Part shown: positions 1-7,402 of the stretch, in pieces
Numbering within the stretch: the first letter of the stretch is position 1
Layout of the letters: the number at the start of each line of letters is the position of its first letter
NCBI GenBank assembly: GCA_019594305.1
Contig: JAFDTZ010000003.1
Coordinates: forward strand, 1-32,208
Direction of reading: 5' to 3'
DNA: 32,208 nucleotides
From: Thermoplasmata archaeon
GTDB lineage: Archaea > Thermoplasmatota > Thermoplasmata > Halarchaeoplasmatales > Halarchaeoplasmataceae
The notes under the pieces: generated by a model
Seen by the model: the letters and a program-made list of their open reading frames with translations, nothing else
The model's database searches: none
Told to the model about the DNA's origin: nothing
Position numbers and translations under genes: made by a program

Positions 1-54
1 GTGATAGAACAAGTGACGAGAGACCTTTATGGAATTACGGTCAAGGAAGTATAA
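1..54 (+). CDS. C-terminal end of a gene cut by the window edge
   Basis: Frame 1 is open from the first base to a TAA at 52-54 and would encode the last 17 residues of a protein, VIEQVTRDLYGITVKEV. The composition looks protein-like, but the fragment is too short to assign. A TATA-like element (gatataatg, about 81-89) follows it and probably serves the next gene. A chance open frame of this length is quite possible. Confidence 0.35.
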   Translation: MIEQVTRDLYGITVKEV

Positions 55-124
55 GACTATCTAATGGGATGTAGCGATGAGATATAATGAACTGGAACTC
101 TGAAAGGTAACGGAATACCCGAGA

Positions 125-937
125 TTGTCTAGGAAAGAAGTAGACCGATGGCGGAAGGCGAGGTTAAAAGAAGATCTTAGGAATGTACCCTTTTTCATCC
201 TTTTTATTGGAAGTATAAGCGGTTTACTAGCAGGCCTGTGGTTCGGACAAGATATTTTTTCCATGTACGGCTTAGGATCCCTCGGCAAATTACTCTACTT
301 CCACCTCATAGCCACAGGCATATACATATTGTTCATCCACAATGCCGTGTGTGAGTGGAATAACCTAAGGGTGATAAGCGGCATAATTCTACCTCTTGCC
401 CTATTTTCTGAAATAACTTTGTCCACATTGGGTATCTTGGAGTTCCCTTTTTTTATCTACGTAGCTTTTATCTTGGTTTACATATCATTTTTTGATATAT
501 TAAGAGGTCGTGTCAAGTTAAAAGCTACATCATACACTCACGAAAACCCGGATGTTTATCACGACGACGGTTCCGTGAGGTGCTACAAGCGAAGATTGAT
601 CCTGGAACGTTGGAACAACACCAAGTACATAATCGTTTTTTTTCTAAGCTTTGTATTATTGGGTGCAGGGGCTTTGGGTTTTGAAGATATAATGGTATAT
701 CTCGGGCATGATGCCGTACAAATCTTTGTGGTACTTAATATGATCTCTTTGGGATTCATACTGATGACAGCAGAAATGGCATTTACCGAGTTCAAAGAAA
801 GAATGTACATAAGCTCTATCGTAGCGTTACTATTTTGCGAGGCATTTTTCGCTCTGTATGCATTGGGGAGCCTGGTGATCGTGCTCGAAGGAAGCATATT
901 CCTCGGTTCAATTTTTGTGCTTCTAGTCTTTGTATAA
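125..937 (+). CDS. Polytopic membrane protein of unknown function
   Basis: A 270-residue protein that I do not recognise. About eight hydrophobic segments can be seen, near residues 22-42, 56-75, 83-103, 107-126, 168-186, 199-218, 228-249 and 250-270. A charged loop of about 40 residues (about 127-167) splits it into two four-helix halves, which may reflect an internal duplication. The start is TTG at 125; an in-frame TGA lies at 101-103 and no ATG or GTG is available between them. A TATA-like element lies near 81-90. The basic N-terminus (RKEVDRWRKARLK) predicts a cytoplasmic start. It has no operon partner: the next gene is about 160-240 bases away. Being a real membrane protein is well supported; the function is unknown. 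Confidence 0.75.
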   Translation: MSRKEVDRWRKARLKEDLRNVPFFILFIGSISGLLAGLWFGQDIFSMYGLGSLGKLLYFHLIATGIYILFIHNAVCEWNNLRVISGIILPLALFSEITLSTLGILEFPFFIYVAFILVYISFFDILRGRVKLKATSYTHENPDVYHDDGSVRCYKRRLILERWNNTKYIIVFFLSFVLLGAGALGFEDIMVYLGHDAVQIFVVLNMISLGFILMTAEMAFTEFKERMYISSIVALLFCEAFFALYALGSLVIVLEGSIFLGSIFVLLVFV

Positions 938-1095
938 CCTCTCGACATGCTGATAGAAAAAATTAAAGGAATTTATCGAGAGAACAGGTAACATAGTATG
1001 TGCATAAAGATGAATTTACGGACCGAAAAAGCGAAATTGAGGTTACCTATACAAAAATTATTTATCTTCAGAGTGGTAAGACGGAGTGTATTACT

Positions 1096-1176
1096 ATGAA
1101 AAAAGCCGAGCAACCTGAACTGGTTCCGCTTTTTTTTCATCTCATAGAAAATATGAACCATCCAGACGAGATATGA
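1096..1176 (+). CDS. Possible 26-residue small protein or leader peptide
   Basis: A short ORF with an ATG at 1096, a GGAG motif nine bases upstream (1083-1086) and a TATA-like stretch (aaaattatttatc) near 1053-1065. It stops at TGA 1174-1176, one base before the ATG of the cupin gene. The peptide begins MKKAEQPELVPLFFHLIENM and matches no family I know. The first codons (poly-A then GC) can pair with the GC and poly-T run near 1129-1137, so the ORF contains a terminator-like hairpin. It may be translated for its own product or only to control the cupin gene. Spacing and the ribosome site are seen; function is inference. Confidence 0.4.
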   Translation: MKKAEQPELVPLFFHLIENMNHPDEI

Positions 1177-1177
1177 A

Positions 1178-1516
1178 ATGAAAAAAGATAAGGATCAGAT
1201 CGGAGAACTGACGGGCAGTGTGTTTAGGCTGGAAGAGCTGATAGAGTACCAGAAGGGCGCCATCGTCAGCAGAACATTGGTGGACAAGGATTCGGGTACG
1301 CTTACCGTATTCGCCTTCGACGAAGGCCAGAGCCTCAGCGAGCACACCGCGCCTTTCCATGCTTTCATACAGGTGCTCGACGGTTCATCGAGGGTTACCA
1401 TCGACGGCAAGCCCTACGAGTTAAAAAAGGGTGAAAGCATCATAATGCCCGCGGATATACCACACGCGGTGGAGGCCCTGGCCAGATTCAAGATGCTGCT
1501 CACCATGATCCGATAG
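1178..1516 (+). CDS. Small cupin-domain protein
   Basis: A 112-residue single-domain cupin (cupin_2 type). The first conserved cupin motif is around SEHTAPFHAFIQVLDG (about residues 52-67) and the second around KGESIIMPADIPHAVEAL (about 87-104). The histidines in these motifs are plausible metal ligands, though the usual glutamate of motif 1 is not obvious. Close relatives are small cytosolic proteins with no proven substrate. The start ATG follows the preceding small ORF by one base, so the two are probably read from one transcript. Kynureninase follows after 49 bases with its own promoter, so a functional link is only suggested by position. Confidence 0.88.
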   Translation: MKKDKDQIGELTGSVFRLEELIEYQKGAIVSRTLVDKDSGTLTVFAFDEGQSLSEHTAPFHAFIQVLDGSSRVTIDGKPYELKKGESIIMPADIPHAVEALARFKMLLTMIR

Positions 1517-1524
1517 GCATCTGT

Positions 1525-1560
1525 AAAAATATATTATACAACCGGGGTATACAGGGGGGA
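1525..1560 (+). promoter_or_regulatory. Promoter and ribosome site of the kynureninase gene
   Basis: A TATA-like run aaaaatatatta (1525-1536) lies about 30 bases before the ATG at 1566, and a G-rich ribosome site (gggggg, about 1554-1559) sits 6-7 bases before it. Position and composition match an archaeal promoter with a very short leader. Confidence 0.5.
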
Positions 1561-1565
1561 TAACC

Positions 1566-2846
1566 ATGGTCGATACCACAGAGGAATACTCACGGGCACT
1601 GGATAGCGATGCCGAGCTGGCCGTTTACCGAAAGGAATTTTACATACCCGACGGAGTCATATATCTATTGGGCAATTCCCTCGGATTGATGTGCAAATCC
1701 TCGGAAAAGCACGTGGAACGGGTGACGAAGGAATGGGGCGAGCTGGGGATCAAGGGATGGTTAAAGGGTGAACCTCCGTGGTTCTATTACGCCGAAAGGT
1801 TGGGCGAGAAGGCGTCCAAGCTGGTGGGTGCCCGCAAGGGCGAGGTCATATGCACGGGTACCACCACGGTGAACATACATCAGCTGGTTAGCACTTTTTA
1901 TTCGCCCTCCGGAAGTAAAAAGAAGATACTGGCGGACGAGCTTAATTTTCCCACGGATATCTACGCCCTGAGCAGTCAGCTGAAATTGAAGGGATACGAA
2001 CCCGAAGAGGATCTCGTACTGGTGAAAAGCGACGACGGTAGGTTCCTAGACGAGGACAGGATAGTGGAAGAGATGACCCCCAAGGTAGCCCTGGTGTTGC
2101 TGCCTTCGGTTCTCTACCGAAGCGGTCAGCTCCTGGACATGGAGTACCTTACCAAGGAAGCCCACAAGAGGGATATACCGATAGGGTTCGACTGCTCGCA
2201 TTCGGTGGGTGTGATCCCACATCATTTTGATGAATGGGGTGTCGATTTTGCCGTGTGGTGCAGCTACAAGTACATGAACGGCGGTCCCGGCAGTCCCGCT
2301 TTCCTGTACATCAACAAAAAACATTTTTGTAAGGAACCCGGGCTCACCGGCTGGTTCGGATATGTGAAGGAAAAACAGTTCGATCTTCTCTTGGATTTCC
2401 GATCCGAAAGTAACGCCGGCGGATTGCAGATATCGTCCCCCGGCATAACCGGGTTCGCGGCGGTACACGGCGCTCTGGACATACTCCTGGAAGCCGGGAT
2501 AGAGAACGTACGAAAAAAATCGGAGAAGATGACATCCTACATGATATCCCTGGTTGACGAACTTCTGGTGGAAGAGCCTTACGATTTCAACATAGGCACT
2601 CCCCGGGACGTATGCAAGAGGGGCGGGCATGTAGCCCTGGAAAGGGAGGATTCTTACCGCATAAACCAGGCACTCCGGGCAAGGGGTGTGATCACGGATT
2701 TCAGACCGCCCGATGTTATCAGGATGGCATTTTCGCCCCTGTACAATACATATCACGATATATGGCGAACGGTGATGCACCTGAAGGAGATAGTTGACGG
2801 AGACGAACACCTGGAATATTCCAGGGAAAGGGCCGCTGTGACGTGA
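1566..2846 (+). CDS. kynU: Kynureninase (PLP-dependent)
   Basis: A 426-residue fold-type I PLP enzyme of the kynureninase family, which cleaves L-kynurenine (or 3-hydroxykynurenine) to anthranilate (or 3-hydroxyanthranilate) and alanine. Family features: YLLGNSLGL at about 33-41, the aspartate of IGFDCSHSVG (D209, pairing with the PLP ring nitrogen), the Schiff-base lysine in CSYKYMNGGPGSP (K235), and the C-terminal RMAFSPLYNTY segment. The length is typical for kynureninases. No other kynurenine-pathway gene is nearby. It may feed anthranilate to tryptophan synthesis, or work with distant genes in tryptophan breakdown or NAD synthesis. The long antisense ORF under it is a shadow. Confidence 0.93.
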   Translation: MVDTTEEYSRALDSDAELAVYRKEFYIPDGVIYLLGNSLGLMCKSSEKHVERVTKEWGELGIKGWLKGEPPWFYYAERLGEKASKLVGARKGEVICTGTTTVNIHQLVSTFYSPSGSKKKILADELNFPTDIYALSSQLKLKGYEPEEDLVLVKSDDGRFLDEDRIVEEMTPKVALVLLPSVLYRSGQLLDMEYLTKEAHKRDIPIGFDCSHSVGVIPHHFDEWGVDFAVWCSYKYMNGGPGSPAFLYINKKHFCKEPGLTGWFGYVKEKQFDLLLDFRSESNAGGLQISSPGITGFAAVHGALDILLEAGIENVRKKSEKMTSYMISLVDELLVEEPYDFNIGTPRDVCKRGGHVALEREDSYRINQALRARGVITDFRPPDVIRMAFSPLYNTYHDIWRTVMHLKEIVDGDEHLEYSRERAAVT

Positions 2847-3074
2847 ACCACTGTGCTGGTGTAAAGGGGCGGTCCCTAATGTTTCGGGTCTACTAATGCT
2901 TACGAGTATATTGGAAAAAGAAGGAAAACACTCTCGTATCATGTGATTTCAAAACAAATAATTCAAATATTCACCTAAACACTTTTCCACAGATCATCAT
3001 GTTTCTCGGATCTCCCTGACAACCCAACTATCGCAAGGGAAAGATTGATGTTCTCCAAATAAATCCCTCATTAC

Positions 3075-4175
3075 ATGGATGATGCCCCACCCATGAGATA
3101 CAACCTTCAGGAATTGGCAGGAGCGGTGGGAGATTACGGTACTCTATTTCCCCTGGTCTTCGTTATCGCAGTGGTAACAGATCTCAACCTGGGCCACATG
3201 CTCCTGTTCTTCGCTCTATGGTATATTATCACCGGCTTTTACTACCGAAGGCCGGTTCCCGTGGAGCCCATGAAGGCGGTGGGTGCGTTGGTGATCGTCG
3301 GCAGCTTCACAACGGGCGAAATAGTTGCATCGGGAATAGTCCTGGGCCTATTCTTCCTGGCACTTGGTTTCGCAGGGGGTATGAAGTGGCTGAGGGACAA
3401 GGTGCCCCAAAGCGTTATACGGGGTATACAGCTCGGTCTGGCCCTGATACTTCTGCGAACCTCCTGGAATTTCGTTGCCGAAGACCTCTTGCTCGCTCTT
3501 CTTGGTGTCGGAATAATCCTACTCTTCTTCTACCTGAGCACCACCAAAGGGTTCACGGACCCGTCATCTTTGGTTGTTCTTGCAATGGGTCTGGTAATAG
3601 GTATAGCCATCAAGGGTTTTCCGGTGGTAACCCTGATATCAGTTCCCTCGATCACATTGCCCAACAGTTCCGACTTCGTCAACGGTACCCTGTATCTGGT
3701 GATACCACAGATACCCTTGACCATCACCAATTCCATACTTGCAACCTCATTGCTGATGAAGGATCTCCTAAACACGAGAATCGACCCTGACAAACTGTCC
3801 AAGACGGTGGGTATGATGAACTTGACCGCATCGCCTTTAGGCGGTATGCCCATGTGCCACGGTGCCGGGGGTCTTGCGGCCCAATATCGATTCGGTGCAC
3901 GAACCGGGGGCTCCAACGTTATGAGCGGGCTTATACTGATACCGATAGCCCTGTTCTTCTCCGGCCCTACGGTGGTCGGGCTCGTTCCCTTGGCGGTATT
4001 CGGTGCACTTTTGATCTTCGTGGCCCTGGAGCTGGGCAAGCACGGGTTGAAGACCGATTCCTTGGTGGTAACCCTGCCCATGGCGGTGATAGCACTCCTG
4101 ACCAACCTCACCGTCGCCTTCGCGGTAGGTATGGTAATAGCCTATGCCCTGAGATACAAAAAGGATAAGCCGTAG
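3075..4175 (+). CDS. MOT1-type molybdate/sulfate transporter
   Basis: A 366-residue integral membrane protein with roughly ten or more hydrophobic segments. It matches the MOT1 branch of the SulP superfamily (putative molybdate/sulfate transporter). The diagnostic motifs are GAVGDYGTLFPL (about 16-27), PVEPMKA (62-68) and MPMCHGAGGLAAQYRFGART (from about 258). No STAS domain is present, as expected for MOT1. ATG at 3075 is used here. ATG at 3093 (MRYNLQEL) is an alternative that fits a leaderless transcript from a TATA-like element at 3056-3064. Whether the substrate is molybdate, tungstate or sulfate cannot be read from sequence. Sulfate or molybdate uptake would suit the sulfur genes downstream and hypC, but they are not co-transcribed. 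Confidence 0.88.
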   Translation: MDDAPPMRYNLQELAGAVGDYGTLFPLVFVIAVVTDLNLGHMLLFFALWYIITGFYYRRPVPVEPMKAVGALVIVGSFTTGEIVASGIVLGLFFLALGFAGGMKWLRDKVPQSVIRGIQLGLALILLRTSWNFVAEDLLLALLGVGIILLFFYLSTTKGFTDPSSLVVLAMGLVIGIAIKGFPVVTLISVPSITLPNSSDFVNGTLYLVIPQIPLTITNSILATSLLMKDLLNTRIDPDKLSKTVGMMNLTASPLGGMPMCHGAGGLAAQYRFGARTGGSNVMSGLILIPIALFFSGPTVVGLVPLAVFGALLIFVALELGKHGLKTDSLVVTLPMAVIALLTNLTVAFAVGMVIAYALRYKKDKP

Positions 4176-4206
4176 TTTTTTTAACCACCTAGCCGATGGC
4201 AGCGTG

Positions 4207-4899
4207 ATGCGCATCACCTACATATCCCACAGCTCCTTCGCCTTAAAACTTCGAGAAGATGTACTGCTGTTCGACTATCCGTCCCAAGGTTCACTTGAAC
4301 CCGGAGGTGAAAAGGTGGCCAGGGAAGCCGTCAGGGGTTCCAACCTGTACGTTTTCGTCAGTCATTCCCACGGGGACCACTACGGCAGGGGCGTTTTCGA
4401 CATATCAAAAGAAGCGAAAAGTACGACATTCATCGTTAGCGAGGATGTACCCCTGAAGAACGCTCACCGTTTGGCCGGCGGCCATAGATTGCATCTGGAT
4501 TCACTGGATATCGAAACCTTCGCCAGCAACGACGCCGGTGTGGCCTATCTGATACGCACAGGTTCCTCCCTTATATACTACGGTGGCGACCTCGCAAAAT
4601 GGGACTGGGACGACTTCGACGAGGCCACCCGAAGATACATGGTGGACGTATTCGAGAAGATGATCCGCCACCTATCGAAACTGGACGTGGACATCGCCTT
4701 CTCCAACACCGACCAGCGTCTGGAAAGCTGGGGCGGTCCTTTGGAATTCCTGGAAGTTGTAAAACCCTCCTACTTCGTGCCCATGCACACCTTCGGGCAT
4801 CATGAGTGGATAGATGATCTTGTGGAGAAAACCGATCATCCCGAAGAACGTATCTTCCGGTACGTACGGCCCGGGGATTTCGTAGAGTTGAAGATATAG
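4207..4899 (+). CDS. Metallo-beta-lactamase-fold hydrolase
   Basis: A 230-residue MBL-fold protein, related to the L-ascorbate-6-phosphate lactonase-like and UPF0173 type of small MBL hydrolases. The metal motif HSHGDH is at 53-58, further ligands are likely in YYGGDLAKWDWD (about 122-133), and the late histidines are in PMHTFGHHEW (about 196-205). It lacks additional domains, so an RNase or glyoxalase role is unlikely. GTG at 4204 and ATG at 4207 are adjacent; the ATG is preferred. It follows the transporter by about 30 bases across a T-run (4175-4182). It runs towards hypC, whose end is only five bases away. Substrate unknown. Confidence 0.85.
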   Translation: MRITYISHSSFALKLREDVLLFDYPSQGSLEPGGEKVAREAVRGSNLYVFVSHSHGDHYGRGVFDISKEAKSTTFIVSEDVPLKNAHRLAGGHRLHLDSLDIETFASNDAGVAYLIRTGSSLIYYGGDLAKWDWDDFDEATRRYMVDVFEKMIRHLSKLDVDIAFSNTDQRLESWGGPLEFLEVVKPSYFVPMHTFGHHEWIDDLVEKTDHPEERIFRYVRPGDFVELKI

Positions 4900-4904
4900 A
4901 AGAA

Positions 4905-5135
4905 CTACGGGCCCGTATCCGCCTCGATACGCAGTATCTCGTCCCAGGCATCGAGACTCTTTTTCGCCTCTTCCTCGTCGAGTATCTGAATGGCGTATCC
5001 GGCGTGTACTATCACGTAATCGTCCACCCCTGCCTCCACCAGAGATATATTGGCCTTACGGGTTACACCGCCGAAGTCTATGATCGCGTTGTCGCCGTTG
5101 ATACTGACCACGCGTCCGGGTACTGCTAGGCACAT
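4905..5135 (-). CDS. hypC: HypC/HupF-type hydrogenase maturation chaperone
   Basis: A 76-residue protein with the hallmark N-terminus MCLAVPGRVV. Its second residue is the essential cysteine that carries the Fe(CN)2CO unit with HypD and delivers it to the NiFe-hydrogenase large subunit. The body (DFGGVTRKANISLVEAGVDDYV) is typical HypC beta-barrel sequence, and the length is normal. It stands alone: no hypA, B, D or F is next to it, although a HypE-like protein is encoded near 26 kb. The transcript is probably leaderless, because on the minus strand a TATA box (TTTTATATC, about 5157-5166) lies about 25 bases before the ATG. Two tandem operator-like repeats lie just upstream of that. Confidence 0.93.
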   Translation of the reverse strand: MCLAVPGRVVSINGDNAIIDFGGVTRKANISLVEAGVDDYVIVHAGYAIQILDEEEAKKSLDAWDEILRIEADTGP

Positions 5136-5156
5136 GATCGTGATTACCTACGAGTG

Positions 5157-5235
5157 GGATATAAAACTTGTGGAATATACCGCTTGTGATAGTTAGTTGT
5201 CACAAATAACGTTTTTTGTGATAATGTATTGTCAC
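5157..5235 (-). promoter_or_regulatory. hypC promoter with two tandem operator-like repeats
   Basis: Reading towards hypC, a TATA box lies at about 5157-5166. Upstream of it are two near-identical copies of TTGTGATA, 4-6 bases, TTGTCAC, at 5184-5204 and 5216-5235, with starts 32 bases apart (three helical turns). The first is also a perfect inverted repeat, TTGTGA (5184-5189) and TCACAA (5200-5205). The second is an inverted repeat GTGATAA/TTGTCAC with one mismatch. Sites upstream of the TATA box are where an archaeal activator would bind; the regulator is unknown. Confidence 0.55.
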
Positions 5236-5551
5236 TATTTTCTCATTAAAGTATCCTACAACACTTTTAGTGGCGTTACATCGAATGTTACTCGTGGCGG
5301 GAAGAAATACTTTTCATATACGTCCGAAACGGGAGAAAGGCCCTCAACGAACTTATCCGGATGTTTCTCTACACACTCGCATGTAAGAAGGATGTAACTG
5401 GATGACGACGTTTTATCAATGCCTTTGTTCAGCGTACCCCGGAAACACGTGTTCAATGGAAGGTGCAAAAAAGGAGGGAGGGTGATTATCGTGAGTTATG
5501 ATATTCGAGTATGTGCATATTATGTTATAAACCTTACGACAATATTGCAGG
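5236..5551. other. Gene-poor stretch between hypC and metY
   Basis: No convincing gene is seen in these 316 bases. A minus-strand frame of 70 codons (5256-5468, TTG start) has some protein-like composition (VEGLSPVSDVYEKYFFPPRV) but no ribosome site or recognisable family. The stretch holds a GTTAC direct repeat near 5275-5292 and a purine-rich run (aaaaaaggagggaggg, about 5467-5482). Confidence 0.4.
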
Positions 5552-6889
5552 TCAGAGGGATGTTTTGAAGTTTTCGGCCTCACACTTTCCAAGTGCCTGT
5601 CCTATGTCCTCGAGGATGTCTTCCGTATCTTCCAGACCGATGGAAAGGCGGATATAATCCTCGGTTACCCCCGTCTCCTTTTGTTCCTCTCCGGTTAGTT
5701 GTTGATGGGTGGTTGATGCAGGGTGAATGACCAGGCTCTTCGCATCCCCGATATTAGCGAGATGAGAGAGAAGTTCCACCGAATTGATGAATCTCTTGGC
5801 CGCATCATACCCTCCTTTGATCCCAAATCCAACTATGGCACCGTATCCACCGGCGAGATATTTCTTAGCCAATTCATGGCTCGGGTGTTCCGGCAGTCCG
5901 GGATAGTTAACCCAATTGACCGAGGGATGTTCCTTCAGGAACTCAGCTACCTTCAGGGCGTTCTCCGAATGTTTATTTACCCTCAAAGGTAGCGTTTCCA
6001 ACCCCTGAAGGAACAAAAAGGCATTGAAGGGGCTAAGTGTCGGCCCTAAATCCCGCAGCAGTTGCACCCGGGTTTTAATGATAAAGGCTACATTGCCGAG
6101 TCCGGGAAAATCGCCAAAGACATCCCAATATTTTAATCCGTGATAACTCGGGTCGGGTTCGGTAAACTCGGGGAATTTCCCATTACTCCAGTCAAATCTA
6201 CCCGAATCCACTATCACACCACCTATGGATGTCCCGTGCCCGCCTATGAACTTGGTTGCGGAAATAGCAAGTATATCCGCACCATAATCTATAGGCCTTA
6301 CCAAACCGACGCCGGCGGTGTTATCCACAACGAAGGGGATCTCCGCCTCATGCGCGATCCCGGCTAGTTCCTCAAAATCAGGCACGTCCAGCTTGGGATT
6401 ACCGATGGTTTCGGCATAGATGGCCCTTGTTTTTTCGTTAATCGCCTCTTTGAATTCATCGGGTTTTCCGGAATCAACGAATCTCACTCTTCTACCCAAT
6501 TTTGGGAAGGTATGGTGAAACAATTGATAGGTCCCCCCGTAGAGATTATTTGCGGCAACAATTTCATCACCCACCTGGGTAATAGCTAGAAGGGCGAGGG
6601 TCTCGGCTGCTTGTCCCGATGCCACAGCCAACGCCCCGGTGCCTCCTTCAAGGGCGGCGACCCTCTTTTCAAATACATCGTTTGTTGGGTTCATGATCCG
6701 GGAATATATGTTACCGAATTCCTTTAGTGAAAAAAGATTGGCAGCATGTTCGGTGTCCCTGAAAACATAAGATGTCGTCTGGTAAATGGGGGGTGCTCTC
6801 GATCCTGTAAATGGATCCACTTCCTGTCCGGCATGCAGTGATAAAGTTCCGGGTCCGTATGCTTTTTTTGCCTTCTTGTCGGAGGACAT
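5552..6889 (-). CDS. metY: O-acetylhomoserine sulfhydrylase (MetY family)
   Basis: A 445-residue PLP enzyme of the Cys/Met metabolism family, long form as in MetY, which makes homocysteine from O-acetylhomoserine and sulfide. The N-terminal block GPGTLSLHAGQEVDPFTGSR is diagnostic. PLP contacts are seen in SGQAAETLALLAI and DNTAGVG, and the Schiff-base lysine is K213 in SATKFIGGHGTSIGG. About 440 residues with the insertion around FTEPDPSYHGLKYWDVFG (about 243-260) separates it from the shorter cystathionine enzymes. It is transcribed alone from a promoter carrying the shared sulfur-block operator. It would supply homocysteine to the CBS-like enzyme encoded at 9333-10310, or methionine. Confidence 0.93.
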   Translation of the reverse strand: MSSDKKAKKAYGPGTLSLHAGQEVDPFTGSRAPPIYQTTSYVFRDTEHAANLFSLKEFGNIYSRIMNPTNDVFEKRVAALEGGTGALAVASGQAAETLALLAITQVGDEIVAANNLYGGTYQLFHHTFPKLGRRVRFVDSGKPDEFKEAINEKTRAIYAETIGNPKLDVPDFEELAGIAHEAEIPFVVDNTAGVGLVRPIDYGADILAISATKFIGGHGTSIGGVIVDSGRFDWSNGKFPEFTEPDPSYHGLKYWDVFGDFPGLGNVAFIIKTRVQLLRDLGPTLSPFNAFLFLQGLETLPLRVNKHSENALKVAEFLKEHPSVNWVNYPGLPEHPSHELAKKYLAGGYGAIVGFGIKGGYDAAKRFINSVELLSHLANIGDAKSLVIHPASTTHQQLTGEEQKETGVTEDYIRLSIGLEDTEDILEDIGQALGKCEAENFKTSL

Positions 6890-6910
6890 ATCTTCGTAAT
6901 CTACGTCAAG

Positions 6911-6935
6911 TATATAAATATTACGCCGTTATATT
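6911..6935 (-). promoter_or_regulatory. metY promoter with 19-bp palindromic operator
   Basis: AATATTACGCCGTTATATT at 6917-6935 is a 19-base palindrome with a single mismatched pair. It overlaps a minus-strand TATA box (TTTATATA, about 6911-6918) that lies about 25 bases before the metY ATG. It is the cleanest copy of an operator found in front of four transcription units in this block. Confidence 0.6.
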
Positions 6936-7003
6936 ACAGTGTTATCCTTTATGCCATGTAAAACATATCATTTTGTCCACATTATTGTCTATCGCACCGA
7001 TTA

Positions 7004-7024
7004 GGGATTACACCGTTATATTTA
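7004..7024 (+). promoter_or_regulatory. Promoter of the regulator gene with the shared operator
   Basis: The box CCGTTATATT (7013-7022) recurs here inside ATTACACCGTTATATTTAA. The TATA portion ends about 28 bases before the regulator's ATG at 7052. The left half is less symmetrical than at metY. The position suggests the regulator controls its own gene. Confidence 0.55.
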
Positions 7025-7051
7025 AGTAGCTTCGAACCGTTAAAGCGATCG

Positions 7052-7402
7052 ATGCCGATAAAACCACCCTGTGAAATAATCGTGCAGGCTATCATCCCTG
7101 CTATACGTTCGGAGCTAGTTCGTATATTGTTCAACGTGCATGGAATAAAGCAGACCGAGATAGCTGAAAAACTGGGGATAACACAACCCGCGGTGAGCCA
7201 ATACATTACGGGATCCAGAGGAAACTATCCGGGTTTATTTGAGGAACACCCGGATATCCGGGAATACATCGAGGAAATGGCCAAGGACATCGCTTCCGGT
7301 AAGATCGATGGGAAGAACATATCCATGTGTGGTCCGTGCCAATTCCTGAAAAAGGGACAGGGAGTTGAAGGTTCACCTCAATTTTGCGATGGAACAGAAT
7401 GA
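7052..7402 (+). CDS. XRE-type HTH regulator with four cysteines
   Basis: A 116-residue regulator of the COG2522-like archaeal type. A helix-turn-helix is clear at about 32-56 (KQTEIAEKLGITQPAVSQYI). Cysteines sit at residue 7 (PPCEII), in a CGPC pair at 93 and 96, and at 112. This arrangement could bind an Fe-S cluster or zinc, or act as a thiol switch. The ATG at 7052 follows an operator-TATA promoter. The gene faces the cystathionine lyase gene and the two 3' ends overlap by 30 bases. With MetY on one side and the CBS-like operon on the other, all under the same operator, it is the best candidate for the local sulfur regulator. Cluster and ligand are inference. Confidence 0.85.
   Translation: MPIKPPCEIIVQAIIPAIRSELVRILFNVHGIKQTEIAEKLGITQPAVSQYITGSRGNYPGLFEEHPDIREYIEEMAKDIASGKIDGKNISMCGPCQFLKKGQGVEGSPQFCDGTE

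Noticed and set aside
2046..2942. A 298-codon antisense ORF under the kynureninase gene
   Set aside because: It lies almost wholly inside a gene with full family motifs; the composition is low in typical protein signals and no family is recognised.
5256..5468. A 70-codon minus-strand ORF between hypC and metY
   Set aside because: TTG start without ribosome site or promoter and no family; kept only as a remark in the intergenic entry.
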